A DNA stretch of 64,000 nt from Apostichopus japonicus (taxonomy: Eukaryota; Echinodermata; Holothuroidea; Aspidochirotida; Stichopodidae): NCBI RefSeq assembly GCF_037975245.1, contig NC_092575.1:22909341-22973340 (forward strand), in the 5' to 3' direction. The translations under genes were made by a program, and so were the position numbers. Every line of letters starts with the position of its first letter. Position 1 is the stretch's first letter. Below, in pieces: positions 54,501-63,700 of this stretch. The notes under the pieces were generated by a model. That model was given only the letters and a program-made list of their open reading frames with translations. It had not been told where the DNA came from and did no database searches.

Positions 54501-54929
54501 TTTTGTCAGCAGTGGGTAATGATTGATTAGTGCACATTCAAAACTAAACCTGAATCTAGAAACCTCACATACTGCAGTATATCTATGGAAACACTAACTT
54601 TATGATTTACTGACAAGACATTAATACTGACACCACAGTGAAGGCTTCAATTTCTCTCCATATGGTGTCAGCAGTGGGAATTTATTGCAATTAGTATAAT
54701 TTCAAACAGAAACTTGCATAAAAAACTCACCTGCAACAGTATACCTATCGACATAGTTCAACAAATTGACGAGACATAGTATGGACACTGCGATGTAGGC
54801 CTGGCATCCTTCAACCTTTGAACTTTGGGTAGAAATTCTAACTGCACCGTGGTGATTCTCTCCCTGATCATCTTCCTCTTTCTGCTGCAATAAACGTTCT
54901 CCTTCATGATCAATCTCTTCCATGATCAT
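30545..54929 (-). CDS. spns: Spinster-family MFS transporter (SPNS homologue)
   Basis: Ten coding exons, minus strand: 54929-54731, 51956-51748, 49367-49216, 47154-47088, 45027-44888, 36233-36111, 35350-35155, 32314-32249, 31742-31644, 30754-30545. All GT-AG, phases agree, 486 aa. It follows SPNS1/SPNS2 along its length: [12 protein letters not shown] (TM1), [15 protein letters not shown] (107-113, MFS motif A), [11 protein letters not shown] with E152, [66 protein letters not shown] (385-394), SHLLGD with H404. The twelve-helix MFS fold is expected. Known members export lysophospholipids from lysosomes (SPNS1) or sphingosine-1-phosphate from cells (SPNS2); I cannot decide the paralogue. Oddities: the loop after TM7 ([20 protein letters not shown]) is short and lacks the paired cysteines of vertebrate proteins, and the gene is about 24 kb because of satellite- and transposon-filled introns. 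ATG 54929 is the first after an in-frame stop. Confidence 0.92.
32446..33911. repeat. 29-bp satellite array, about 50 copies
   Basis: The plus-strand unit reads TTGTATTTGGCATTGTGTAT plus TGTAATGTG. Variants have TACTTGG for TATTTGG, and shortened units. The shortened form 'attgtgtt(g/a)tacttggcatg' recurs near 32812, 33110 and 33387, hinting at a higher-order period of about 280-300 bp. The array lies in SPNS intron 7, 132 bp upstream of exon 8. The minus-strand unit has no stop in any frame, so three overlapping open frames of up to 525 codons exist; they are repeat artefacts with a 29-residue period. Confidence 0.95.
34739..35100 (+). repeat. Degenerate TTGTATTATATTGCA low-complexity tract
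   Basis: About 360 bp built from imperfect repeats of words such as 'ttgtattata', 'ttgcattgca' and 'ctgtattgta'. It lies in SPNS intron 7 about 55 bp before exon 7's donor on the gene strand. It is poor in G and C and non-coding. The composition resembles the 29-bp satellite nearby (shared 'ttgtatt' and 'gcattgta'), possibly an older decayed array. Confidence 0.7.
36893..37300. mobile_element. hAT-type MITE family A, copy 2
   Basis: 408 bp in SPNS intron 5. The left end is CAGGCGGGTGGG, the right end CCACCACCCTG. A perfect 8-bp duplication, CTTTCATC, lies at 36885-36892 and 37301-37308. Its interior matches copy 1 at 14262-14639 over most of its length in the same orientation, with many point differences, so the copies are not recent duplicates. 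No coding capacity. Confidence 0.9.
37510..39584. mobile_element. 2.07-kb non-autonomous DNA element with internal 14-mer repeats
   Basis: Terminal inverted repeats TGGTCAATTCCATG (37510-37523) and CATGGAATTGACCA (39571-39584) are perfect and flanked by TA on both sides; the identity continues to 17 bp. Inside, GTGACTCGCGTGAC occurs exactly at 37703, 37898, 37920, 38673, 39037 and 39205, with an ATGACTCGCGTGAC copy at 38687 and variants at 37524, 38855 and 39023. A 350-bp segment starting near 38641 is tandemly duplicated at 38991. No open frame longer than about 65 codons is present, so no transposase. A TA duplication would suit Tc1/mariner-type enzymes. It lies in SPNS intron 5. Confidence 0.75.
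40693..41015 (+). repeat. Tandem duplication, about 160-bp unit
   Basis: Two copies start 'tttcccatcaagccccaccc' (40693) and 'tttcccattaagccccaccc' (40852). Both continue with 'gaggtaaaattcttgttgc', 'accaagtataaactaaatc' and 'acatacggttgaagagatat'. In SPNS intron 5. Confidence 0.8.
41022..42110 (+). repeat. Direct repeat pair separated by about 820 bp
   Basis: The segment 'tttcttccaattctttgcag ... aacactcccattacaaagat ... tgtcccctgtgtag ... gttaggtgttgttgacaca' at about 41022-41370 recurs at about 41848-42110 with point changes and short deletions. Probably two fragments of one interspersed element. No coding potential. Confidence 0.65.
43109..44807. repeat. 50-bp satellite array, about 34 copies
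   Basis: The unit is ATGCATGGATACTTGATTGG, then CAAGCTGGTTTGATAATGTA, then ACTCACGTAT. Lengths vary from 48 to 53 bp through small indels, and the last ten bases alternate between 'actcacgtat', 'actaacgtaa' and 'actcatgtaa', marking subtypes. It sits in SPNS intron 5, ending 81 bp from the exon 5 donor. Confidence 0.95.
46451..46540. repeat. Short interspersed repeat, copy 2 of 3
   Basis: Contains 'ctgctatacatctttc' and 'gcccattttgtgtagcat', matching the copies at 3031-3096 and 62681-62760. In SPNS intron 4. Element type unknown. Confidence 0.4.
48534..48832. repeat. 15-bp minisatellite, about 20 copies
   Basis: Unit AGGATGGATTAATTC with C/T and A/G changes (for example 'aggatggattaatcc', 'gggatggattaactc'). 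In SPNS intron 3. The 15-bp period would keep a frame, but stops (TAA) occur in every unit, so it is non-coding. Confidence 0.92.
49617..51153. mobile_element. 1.54-kb DNA element with 10-bp TSD and CGTTTAAACG subterminal palindromes
   Basis: A perfect 10-bp direct repeat, ATTCTTAACT, at 49607-49616 and 51154-51163 brackets the element. The extreme ends AG(T/G)GCTGTG are inverted repeats. Just inside both ends lie several copies of the palindrome CGTTTAAACG or its half ACGTTTAAACG (about 49637-49692 and 51080-51122). The 9-10 bp duplication fits Mutator-like elements, though the ends are short for that group. No transposase frame is seen. It includes a G13 tract near 50223. In SPNS intron 2. 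Confidence 0.75.
52409..53966. mobile_element. 1.56-kb non-autonomous hAT element with 8-bp TSD
   Basis: The ends CAGTGGTGTCGCCA (52409-52422) and TGGCAACACCACTG (53953-53966) match at 13 of 14 positions. A perfect 8-bp duplication, ATTGCAAT, lies at 52401-52408 and 53967-53974. No transposase frame is left. It contains an imperfect long hairpin at 53583-53851, probably an insertion or a second element. In SPNS intron 1. Confidence 0.88.
53583..53851. repeat. Long imperfect foldback inside the hAT element
   Basis: The left arm (about 53583-53690) and right arm (about 53735-53851) are reverse complements at roughly four of five positions, sharing for example 'aatgcttgca(c/a)aagcc' and 'cttaacaatta'. 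The loop is about 45 bp. It could be a nested foldback element or a remnant of an internal inverted duplication. Confidence 0.6.
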
Positions 54930-55199
54930 CACTTGATGTCACCATGTATTACTTTGCTTGTATCATTCAAAAACTGTTGAGAATGAAATACGTACATTTC
55001 CTGTTCACTGTGTCCGGTAGTTCAGGTTAAGTTAAATATTCATCAATTATCATACAAATTTACATTCAAATGTGAAGACAACAATAAAAGTAGCTTTCTT
55101 GGGTGATTTTGGTTTTTTTTCTTTTTCTTTTTATTAAAATGTAATATATGGCTATGTTCAGTAAATCTGCAATGATATACGTTGCATCAAGTGTTCGCA
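54930..55199 (-). promoter_or_regulatory. Upstream flank of the SPNS coding start
   Basis: This is where the 5' UTR or a non-coding first exon splice site would be expected. I see T-rich stretches on the plus strand but no TATA box or initiator I would defend. The hAT MITE at 55208 marks its outer edge. Confidence 0.25.
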
Positions 55200-55207
55200 C
55201 CCGCGAT

Positions 55208-55728
55208 CATAGGCGTAGGAGGCGGGGGGCTGGGGGGGCTGCAGCCCCCCCAACCAAAACTTTTGGTGAAAATTCGGGCAATATGCTGAGAATTTTTCGG
55301 GCACCTACTGAAAGAAGAAAAATTTGTAGTGTGTTTTTCTGTTTGTTTTGGTGAAAATTCGGGCAATATGCTGAGAATTTTTCGGGCACCTACTGAAAGA
55401 AGAATAATTTGCAATGTGTTTTTTCAATGATTAAACTGATATTATGATTGTAACGACTTCCCCAATAATTATAACCAATATGGAAGGGTAATAACACGGA
55501 AAATATAACCAAAATTGTTCGCGCGCTTCATGCCTGCGAACAACATCTTAATGAGCATATAGGCATTTATCAGTTATTTGCATATGATTTCCGTAATAAC
55601 CGATGAATGTCTATATGATATGCACATTATAATGTTGAGCCCGCGCGTAGCGCGCGAAAAATTTTGGTTATATTTTTCGGGCAAGTCGTTACAGCCCCCC
55701 CAAATCAAATTAGGCTCCTACGCCTATG
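55208..55728. mobile_element. hAT-type MITE with perfect 14-bp ends and 8-bp TSD
   Basis: CATAGGCGTAGGAG (55208-55221) and CTCCTACGCCTATG (55715-55728) are perfect inverted repeats. CCCGCGAT flanks it at 55200-55207 and 55729-55736. Inside the left third, an 86-bp segment ('aattcgggcaatatgctgag ... gggcacctactgaaagaag') is tandemly duplicated. 521 bp, no transposase. It lies upstream of the SPNS gene. Perfect ends suggest a fairly recent insertion. Confidence 0.92.
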
Positions 55729-55871
55729 CCCGCGATCTTGGCGTATATTTTGTATTAGTAATCATTAAAACAATATAGTAGACTACAAGTTTCTATCAAT
55801 GTCCTAGGATATAAATTGGTGCAAATACAATCAATCATGTCACTAATTTAGTACTAATTTGGTACTAATTA

Positions 55872-56009
55872 AGAATCTGTACCATTCCTAACCCCTAACC
55901 CTACTTCCTAACCCCTAACCCTATTCCCAACTTCCTAACCCTATTGCCTACTTCCTAACCCTAATTCCTAGCCCCTAGTAAGCTTTCCCATTCATATGGT
56001 ATGGATTCT
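55872..56009. repeat. Telomere-like tract between inverted repeats
   Basis: About 95 bp of degenerate CCTAACCCCTAACCCTA sequence (55883-55979) lies between AGAATCTGTACCAT (55872-55885) and ATGGTATGGATTCT (55996-56009), which are inverted repeats at 12 of 14 positions. The tract is the CCCTAA strand of a TTAGGG-type repeat. Confidence 0.65.
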
Positions 56010-56272
56010 AAAGTTAGGCCGCACTTTTAGTTTAAATAGAGGATGCGCACTGGCTGTTAGTATTATTCCATAAATACAGGTACACAGCCTTTGGGAAAAG
56101 TACTTTGCAATTTTATACAAAAAACTTTCTGTTTTGTGCTTATACCAACTGTAGTGTTAGTGTTACAAGGAATAAGACCTAGGCCTAGGCCTAAGTCAAC
56201 AACATCAGACTTCATATTATCAAGCAGAATCTTGTAATCTATGTTACTAACCAATGCAGAGGACAAACTAAA

Positions 56273-56378
56273 ACGAATGACAGCGAATGACAATTGACTT
56301 TGTACAGGGTTAATGACAATTGACTTTGTACAGAGTTAATTGTCATTCTCGAATGACACCGAATGACAACGAAGGACG
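56273..56378. repeat. CGAATGACA repeats with a 26-bp tandem copy
   Basis: (C/A)GAATGACA recurs about six times. The segment 'aatgacaattgactttgtac' plus 'ag(g/a)gtt' is tandemly doubled at about 56286-56340, and one inverted copy 'tgtcattctcg' follows. Short inverted words 'gtcattcg' recur near 56990-57030, so the two blocks may be the ends of one degenerate element of about 750 bp. Confidence 0.45.
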
Positions 56379-56389
56379 GTGGTGAGATG

Positions 56390-58190
56390 AGATAGAATGA
56401 TAAACGGAGTGGAGTGAATGCGGTTATTGGTTTTCTGCGCAAAAATGATTTAAGGAAAATCGCATGTTATGTGGCTGCAGGGTTTTGGTGTGATTTATGG
56501 ATAGAAACCACAGGGAAAGTTTTTGTGTGCTCCCTTGCCCCCCCCCTTCCCTACGCCACTGTTACAGAGTAGCTCCATAACTGGCGCAAATTTTCTCCTT
56601 TTCCAGTCCCTTTTGCACCCCCCCCCCCAAAAAAAAATATATATCTTTTTTTTTTCATAGAAATGTCCAATATAAGGACTCTTCCTGAAATTTTTAGCTG
56701 TTTCAAGATTACAGTATTGTTAGTTTCTAACAATTAATATCGGGAAAAATGATGTTAAATTTACTTTTTAAAATCAGCCTTACAATTTTGCTTACTATAA
56801 GGTGCGTTTGTATCTTGTCCGTACTTTACTAGATCTGTAAGCCACGCACTTCGTGTCCACTCGGTTAACATGGCTTTAATATACCCACGAAGTCTGAACT
56901 GCGATATCCGGTTGAAGCAAATGTCTGTGCTGTCATTCACTGTGATTCATTTTAGTCAACGTAATTTTTTAGCGTGTACAACATATTGCCATTCGTTATG
57001 TGTAACGCAAAATTTTGTCATTCGTTGTAGTAACACCCCAATGCTGGGAAAATAATAATAAATACAAAAAACACTACACACTTAAGTTAAGAATGGCGTT
57101 TTATTAAAGCCTCTTACATGACTGGGATATTAAATGAATATATAATTGAAATAAATGATGTATGGTAGGCCTACTGCACTACAGCCTAACTAAGCTACTG
57201 CTGCAGTGCTGATTAGGCTCAACAATAACAGTTATGTAGTACTGTATGTCTAGCCTGTATAACTGTAGGTAATTAACAGTAAAATATAATATACCAGCCA
57301 ATAAAACTCTCGTTGCGCCTACTGTATGTACCTTAATTACGTTTATGTTAGTTGGTCAAACGTTACCTTTTTGCAGATTATCTTGAAAACAACCTCTGAT
57401 TGACTTCCTATATCATGTGTCGTTTAAATACCAGGCAGACAGGTATGGACTAAGCATAAAGAAGCAAGTACAAGTAACTCGTGACTACATATATTCATGG
57501 TGCCGGTGGAATATTGTTATTTTCTTCGTATGTCGTCTGCATGCACAGGACAATCTCACAAGATTGACAGAAAACGTATTAGTATCGCGTGATTGGTGCT
57601 TCTTGAAATGACAAACTCGTTGCCATTGAAATATATGTACAGATTTCTAGAGATCAAAACATCTTTAGCAGATTGTGACTATGGCGCTATTTCAATATTC
57701 CATTATTCTCTTTGCACAACAATTGATCATGAGGGTAAGATCATATAAACAGCTTGGAATTAATTTCTGCTATTAGATTTATAGAAGGAACATTTTGTCT
57801 GAGTTTCAGAAGTTTGACTTGTATTGGAAAATTTCACATTTGAGTGTAGCAACTCACTAAGTAGGTTAGATAATAGCTAATCGTGTTGCGCTCGTCGTGA
57901 GGTGTATTCCGGCGTTCATGTGTAGTCTTGTGTGCTAATTTTCATACACATTGTCTTCAGACGGATATCCTATTTTTCCTGTTATTTATTTTTTCTTCTA
58001 TATGTGACCCAAGAATGTAAACGATTTAGGAAACTTTATGATCGTGATATACACAGTCCGGGAAGCAATAATGCTTCCTCTTCAGTCGTACGTTGCTGTT
58101 TAAAACATGACAAGGGTTAAAGAAATACAACATAAGTTTATTTGGAACCTAGTAATCACTATTATTCATAATTGTGCCTCTATTAACACC
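56390..58190. other. Intergenic stretch upstream of MRPL16, no firm exon
   Basis: Two candidate short first exons of MRPL16 lie here and are not decidable by eye: ATG at 57415 with a GT at 57443 (phase 1, nine codons), and ATG at 57681 with a strong donor GTAAGA after 57734 (phase 0, 18 codons, MALFQYSIILFAQQLIMR). A hAT-like right end, CCCTACGCCACTG, at about 56549-56561 has no visible left partner. Confidence 0.35.
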
Positions 58191-58268
58191 TTGCACTTTC
58201 CAAATGAGTGTACCATAAGAGATGGTTCCTTGCACTTTCCAAATGAGTGTACCATAAGAGATGGTTCC
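58191..58268. repeat. 39-bp tandem duplication
   Basis: Two identical consecutive copies of a 39-bp unit starting TTGCACTTTCCAAATGAGTG at 58191 and 58230. Perfect identity suggests a recent slip or unequal exchange. Confidence 0.9.
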
Positions 58269-58421
58269 TGGTATAAAACCCAGGGAGATTGCAGTTAGAA
58301 GAAGATATGGACTGAAGTAATTTCTCTTGCAGGCGCTATATCATAGATCTATAAGGGCTAGCCCCAGCTCTGATGGTGGATAGGTATACGGTTGTGGATA
58401 CCGCATAACCTCTATGGGAGA

Positions 58422-58845
58422 ATATTGATTGATTGATTTTATTCGCACTCAGATTGTTCAAAATACAAAACTATTACAAAGACAAAATAGACAAAAAGGA
58501 CGGAAAAGAAAAGAACAAAAAGAGTAACAGGAGCTAAACCCATTAGGCCGACTCGTCGGCCCACTTCCAATGAGGCCCTATAGACGAAAAATTGCACAAT
58601 GAATGGAAAAAACTAGGGAACCAATAAATATGACACAAAAAATGAAGATATTGCACAAAAAACAGAAAAGTGCCTCCCTCTCCTCCCACCCCCATAATTA
58701 CATGAGATGCTTCCTTAACTCAGCTCTAAAAAGATGAGAAGACATAATGGATTTGATATTGTTTGGAATCCATTAAGTCTTCTAATAGTTTGATATGAAG
58801 GAGAAAATTGCAATATTACATCAATGTCCAGGAGAAAATGGGTCC
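58422..58845 (-). mobile_element. Interspersed retroelement-like repeat with (AATC)n tail
   Basis: The plus-strand left edge 'ttgattgattgattttatt' is the reverse complement of an AATAAAATC(AATC)n tail, as found at 3' ends of SINE/LINE copies inserted in the minus orientation. The body contains the GC palindrome GGCCGACTCGTCGGCC. No reverse transcriptase motif and no tRNA-like boxes were recognised. Confidence 0.4.
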
Positions 58846-59836
58846 TCTGCGGCGCCGCTGCCCGGTGTCGAGGCTCACGACCCCCAGTGTTTCGATACTA
58901 TAGGCTATAGTTGGACGTAGGTTATTGCTACATCCAAGTATTTGACCTTTTCTGCGTTCCAAAAACCGTCAATAAAGGGGAAACTGTACGGTGATCGTGT
59001 TGCTTGTTGTGTAAATAAATCACCTGATTTAGCGGTAGTAGCAAATGCTAGTTGTGGCACACTTATTGATTTCATGACCGATTTCACCAGGAAAAAATGT
59101 TTTCGTCCAAAGGAATAACTTGTTGCCACCGTTTAACAAAGTTCTTAGGAAAATGTAAGCTCACAAAATGTTGTCGTGCAATTGGTCATACCTGGGGCTT
59201 AATGGCTAAACGTGTAGTTAGGCTAGTCCTAGTGTAGCCTAACCATAGAAATGGTTCTTTGAAGTTTGAGCATAACTAACTAGGCTAGTTAAAGTTACAG
59301 TAGGCTTATGCTAGGATAGGATAGATCGACCTTGGCATGTATGCTAAGAAAGGCAATATAAGTTGGCTTAGGCTCGGCCAAAGTTTACTTGGAAAAAGGG
59401 TATGGAAGACCAAAATTCCCTATGAAATATCCCATGTATGGACACTCAACATGACACAGTCACAAATGTACAGGTAGGCTATGCCGGATCTAGTGCCATT
59501 CGACAATAGGTAAATCCCGCCATACCTTTCCGATCCTTTCCGTTTTGGCGGATAGGTTTGAAACCTGTTGCCGAAAGGTACATTTTAGGAATGGATTTTG
59601 CCCTGGTGTACAGGAATGTATTGGTGAAACTTTCTTTGAATCGCATGCAAGGATATGTAGGTACAGTACATAGTCTTCAACAAATGTGATAGTTGGCTGG
59701 ATAGACTGAATTGTAGTTATTACAAGATTGTGAAATTGATACACAGTCTTTAATGTTCAGGTTGTTTGAATAGTAATATAGTATTAATTGTAAGTTCGTA
59801 AGAGTCTATACACTGTCTTCAAATATATAATAGGCC

Positions 59837-60114
59837 GTGGCTATTCTTACGACTAGTCGTAAAAATTATTTATAAACTATTCTAACGACAAAGGCAAATT
59901 CAAGCGCAGTGAAGTAAATAAAGCAACTGCGCATGTAGTAGGGGTAACCCTAACCCTAAACATAACCCTAAACCTCAATCCTAACCCTTACCCTAACCCT
60001 AACCGGAAATTACTGTTACTCCTCGTCGTAAAAATAGTACTCCTGGTCATGAAAATAGAAACTGCGCATGCGTAGTCGAAAATTATTCTTACAACTAGTC
60101 GTAAGAATAGCCAC
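59837..60114. mobile_element. MITE-like element carrying an interstitial telomere tract
   Basis: 26-bp terminal inverted repeats (59837-59862 and 60089-60114) differ at one position; each contains the palindrome TTACGACTAGTCGTAA or its one-base variant. The middle (about 59945-60004) is an imperfect (CCCTAA)n run of about ten units. On both sides of it the word AACTGCGCATG occurs in direct orientation. 278 bp, no coding capacity. Target-site duplication not clear. Confidence 0.75.
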
Positions 60115-60300
60115 TTTGTATATAATATTTGGTTGAATAAATTAAAATAGGCTGATTGTTTATTAAAAAGACCGATTCTGGTTGTCGATTTTCATGACCG
60201 ATTTAGTTAAGTTTGCGGGCCTAGGTAGTGTGAAGCAAAGAAATATACAGTGCATAAAGGCCTACAGTATACCCACAATAATGTGCTTTTTCCGCTATAC

Positions 60301-60349
60301 AAAAAGTGCTTTACCGCCCTGGGAATAACATGGCGGAATGGCACTTTTT
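60301..60349. repeat. Short hairpin
   Basis: AAAAAGTGCTTTACCGCC (60301-60318) and GGCGGAATGGCACTTTTT (60332-60349) pair with three mismatches around a 13-nt loop. An ATG at 60330 lies within it. Confidence 0.5.
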
Positions 60350-60730
60350 CTATGACGGAAATAGCTCATTTTCTATTGCGGCATGTACCGATGGTTAAGT
60401 AAGTTAGAAGTTACTTAGAAAGTTAGAGACAGTAACTCACAGTTGCAGTAAACCAATATCCATTATTACTATAATACGTTAGGCCTAAAATACTTGTGTA
60501 AGTTAGGCTGCCCTTTGTTAGGCTAGTATCAGTAATGTTAGTACTAACAATCGTGCTCACAATGGATTATTAGACCACATTGTTTGATAGCACAACTGAC
60601 TCTGGCAAATCTTCCACTGCCTGGAAGTGTTACTTCAAGGGAGGGAGGTTTAGAACTTTGTAGCCTGTCATAAAGAAGTTTTGCAATAACAGCAGTTTTC
60701 AGATTTTGCATATGTATTTTCTCCTTTTAG

Positions 60731-63700
60731 GTGATGTATCTCCCAAGTACATGCAGGTGTGTTCTCTGAAACACTGGACTCCTATAGAAAAATTTGATGG
60801 TAAGATTTATATGATGTAGTGTTCTATATATAGGTCTACTGAGAGTAAGGTACAGTAAAGTACAGTAGATTCTTTGTAAAGTATTGTGTTCCAACAACAA
60901 AGGGTTGTGTTCCAGCAACAAATAAAATAGCATGTTAAATGTAAATATTAAAAATATCAATACTAAATGCACAACAGGATATATTGCAAATTTATACTTT
61001 AAAATTTACCAAGTCTTCTTTGTGCAGTTTGTTTTAGAGTAAGTTTTTCTTGTATAGGAGGACAACTCAATTTTTCAATAATTATTTTCTACTCATTTAA
61101 ACATTGATCTCTTTTTATGTGTTGTGTCATTCCAAATACCGTTCATTGCCATGGGTATTGGAAATTTATGTGGTAATTGCTATTTTGAACTTTTTGTTTG
61201 CTATTTGGCAGTTGTAATCCCCAGGACTAATCTGCACTACTCTGTGAACTAATAGTTTTAATATGAAATGAAAATTGCTCAACCATATTCTTTATATAAT
61301 TTTCTAAGATTTATGTACTATGTATGAGTGTGTTCTGCATCAACATATTATCTTCGAGGCAATGTCAAAGTGTCGCCAAAGTCAGCATATTTAATGATTA
61401 TGTCACAGGAGGATGTGAACAAGAAGTAAGATCACAAACAAATAGAACTTTGAGTTAAACAGGGAATATAAGAGCTTCATCTGGCTAGATAGATCTATGG
61501 AAAAAATGAGTGTGTCAAGGGGAAACAAGCATGATGAGCCGTGCCAAGCATGGCTCTTGCAGGTTGAATCACCCTGAATACAAAATGGGTGAAAGTTATA
61601 TCTTATAGACTCTCTCACAATGGATTACATAGGATGGGACAGGAAGTTACTCTGTTCACATATTTACCTATCTCCCGGCTTAAACAGACTTAAGCTACTG
61701 TACTAAGAAACCACACTATGACATCATTGGGAATGACATCATACTGAAAGTTACTTTCATGACAGAGAGATCTGTGTAGAGATATTCAATGCACAGACAG
61801 GTGTAGGGTTTCTGTTCTAGACAGTTACTGTGGAAGTTAAAGTGTATTAAGTGATCTACTGGGACTGAGAAGTTGGAAAGGTATATTAAATTATGTTTAT
61901 GGCTTACTTAATCTTTGTGGGAGGTGTGATGCAGAAGAACTTTCTGTCTGTGCTACTAGCTAAGAGATTGTAAAGGTGAACCTTGGGTAAGGATAAGGGG
62001 AAGATAATGGTAAAATGCTCTCTGCTAAAATTAATTAGATAGACCCTCAATTACTGTCGGCTATGGTAGTTGAATTTCACACATGGGGATAAACATATCG
62101 GTACAATCTCTTCTCATTGCAATTCAGTCAATGAACTGTTCAAAATACCATACGGTTGCTGGAGAATATGCAATAATTTTGTCACAACCTCATTTTTGGA
62201 TGCCTGTTCACTTATCACGTTGGGTGGTGCATTAGGTTTTGGGATAAATTTTTGCAAGTTTCATACCTACCTGCTGTGTGCAATTCGATAACCACTGTAT
62301 TCTACAATTTTCTCTTACGAGCAACTTCGTATGTGGTGTGGATTAAATTTGACAGTCATAATTTTACAGTATGTGCTGTACTCTATTGAGTTTTCTCTAC
62401 CAACCTACAGATATACCCGTCCCTGAAAAGACTAAACTGACTTTTAAGAATAAAGTTCCTCAGAACCTCAAATGGAAGAAGAGCTTCAAGAATCTGAAAG
62501 ATATCCGAGGGCCAGCTACGGCGGCCAACATTCTTACGGAGGGCCAGTATGGAATAATGGTGAACTTCTGTACTCAATTTCTGTTTGTTCTCTGTGTATC
62601 CCACGGAATAATCTAGTCTTCAAATTTGTATTGCAGTTTTGAAGGCATTGGATATTTGTCTCTTGCAAAATACTTTATGTGTAGAAAAACTGCTATGCAT
62701 CTTTGCACTCGTACAGCAATTTGACAATTTTGCATATAGCATTTTGCGATTCTGCAAATTCTGGATATGTTGATGCTCTCTTTATCCATCGAGAGTTGAT
62801 AAAAACCTTGAAAATAAAACATTGCTTTCATCTTCAGTATAGTAGGGAGCAAGAAACATTTCTACATTTCCAAGGATTTAGTGATCTGGCATTTATCAAA
62901 CCACCAAGCTCATCCCTCTTGCAAAATTGAAGTTGCTTCCTCAGATTAACCTACACTTTTATTTTAAATTCGCAAAGAAAATAAGCAGAGAAAAGAAAGG
63001 TCAAATCTCCCTGATAAGGATAATCTGTTGTTTTCTTACCGTAAAAGCTGTCTCTTTGGTCATTTTCAGGCTACGACCGGAGGCTATCTGAAGCATGGTC
63101 ATTTTGAAATGATCCGGTTGACCTTTGGACGTAGAGTGGACTCGAACAAGGTCTTTGCGAGGTGGAGGGTGAATGCCCCCCATAAACCAGTGACCAAGAA
63201 GGGTCAAGGGCAAAGAATGGGCGGAGGAAAAGGTAAGATTAAAACTCTCTCGCCAGAAATACTTGGCATACATACTGTATGGTTGTATTTACGTATTGCA
63301 GATCTCTAAATTCCATTTTTTTCCTTTTCTTTTTTTGGCTCAAATTCCAAAAGAATATTTATCTATGGCCATTATTTACCTTTATTTTCAATGTATATTT
63401 GTATATTATCATCATGTACATTTATATCACCATTTTGTATTTTTGCATTACTGTCCATCATGTACTTTGCATTCCTTTGTCATTCCGTATGTTTTCTTTC
63501 TTTGCATTACAATTGTTATGGAATACCGTCATAGTGGGCAGTCTATAAGTGGCCAAGACAATTCACATATTAATACGTTCGTAAATTAACAGATGATTCA
63601 TATACTCTTGTGTGGCATCTCTTCCAGGTAATGTGGATCACTATGTGACTGCAGTAAAGGCCGGACGACTCATCATTGAAGTGTGGGGCAAAGCCGAGCT

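Noticed and set aside
56549-56561. Isolated hAT-like right end CCCTACGCCACTG
   Set aside because: No matching left end or 8-bp duplication was found upstream; at best a truncated copy.
58905-59129. 74-codon minus-strand frame with a serine-rich N-terminus
   Set aside because: It begins with GTG, has no splice partner and no family I recognise; considered as a divergent gene to MRPL16 but unsupported.
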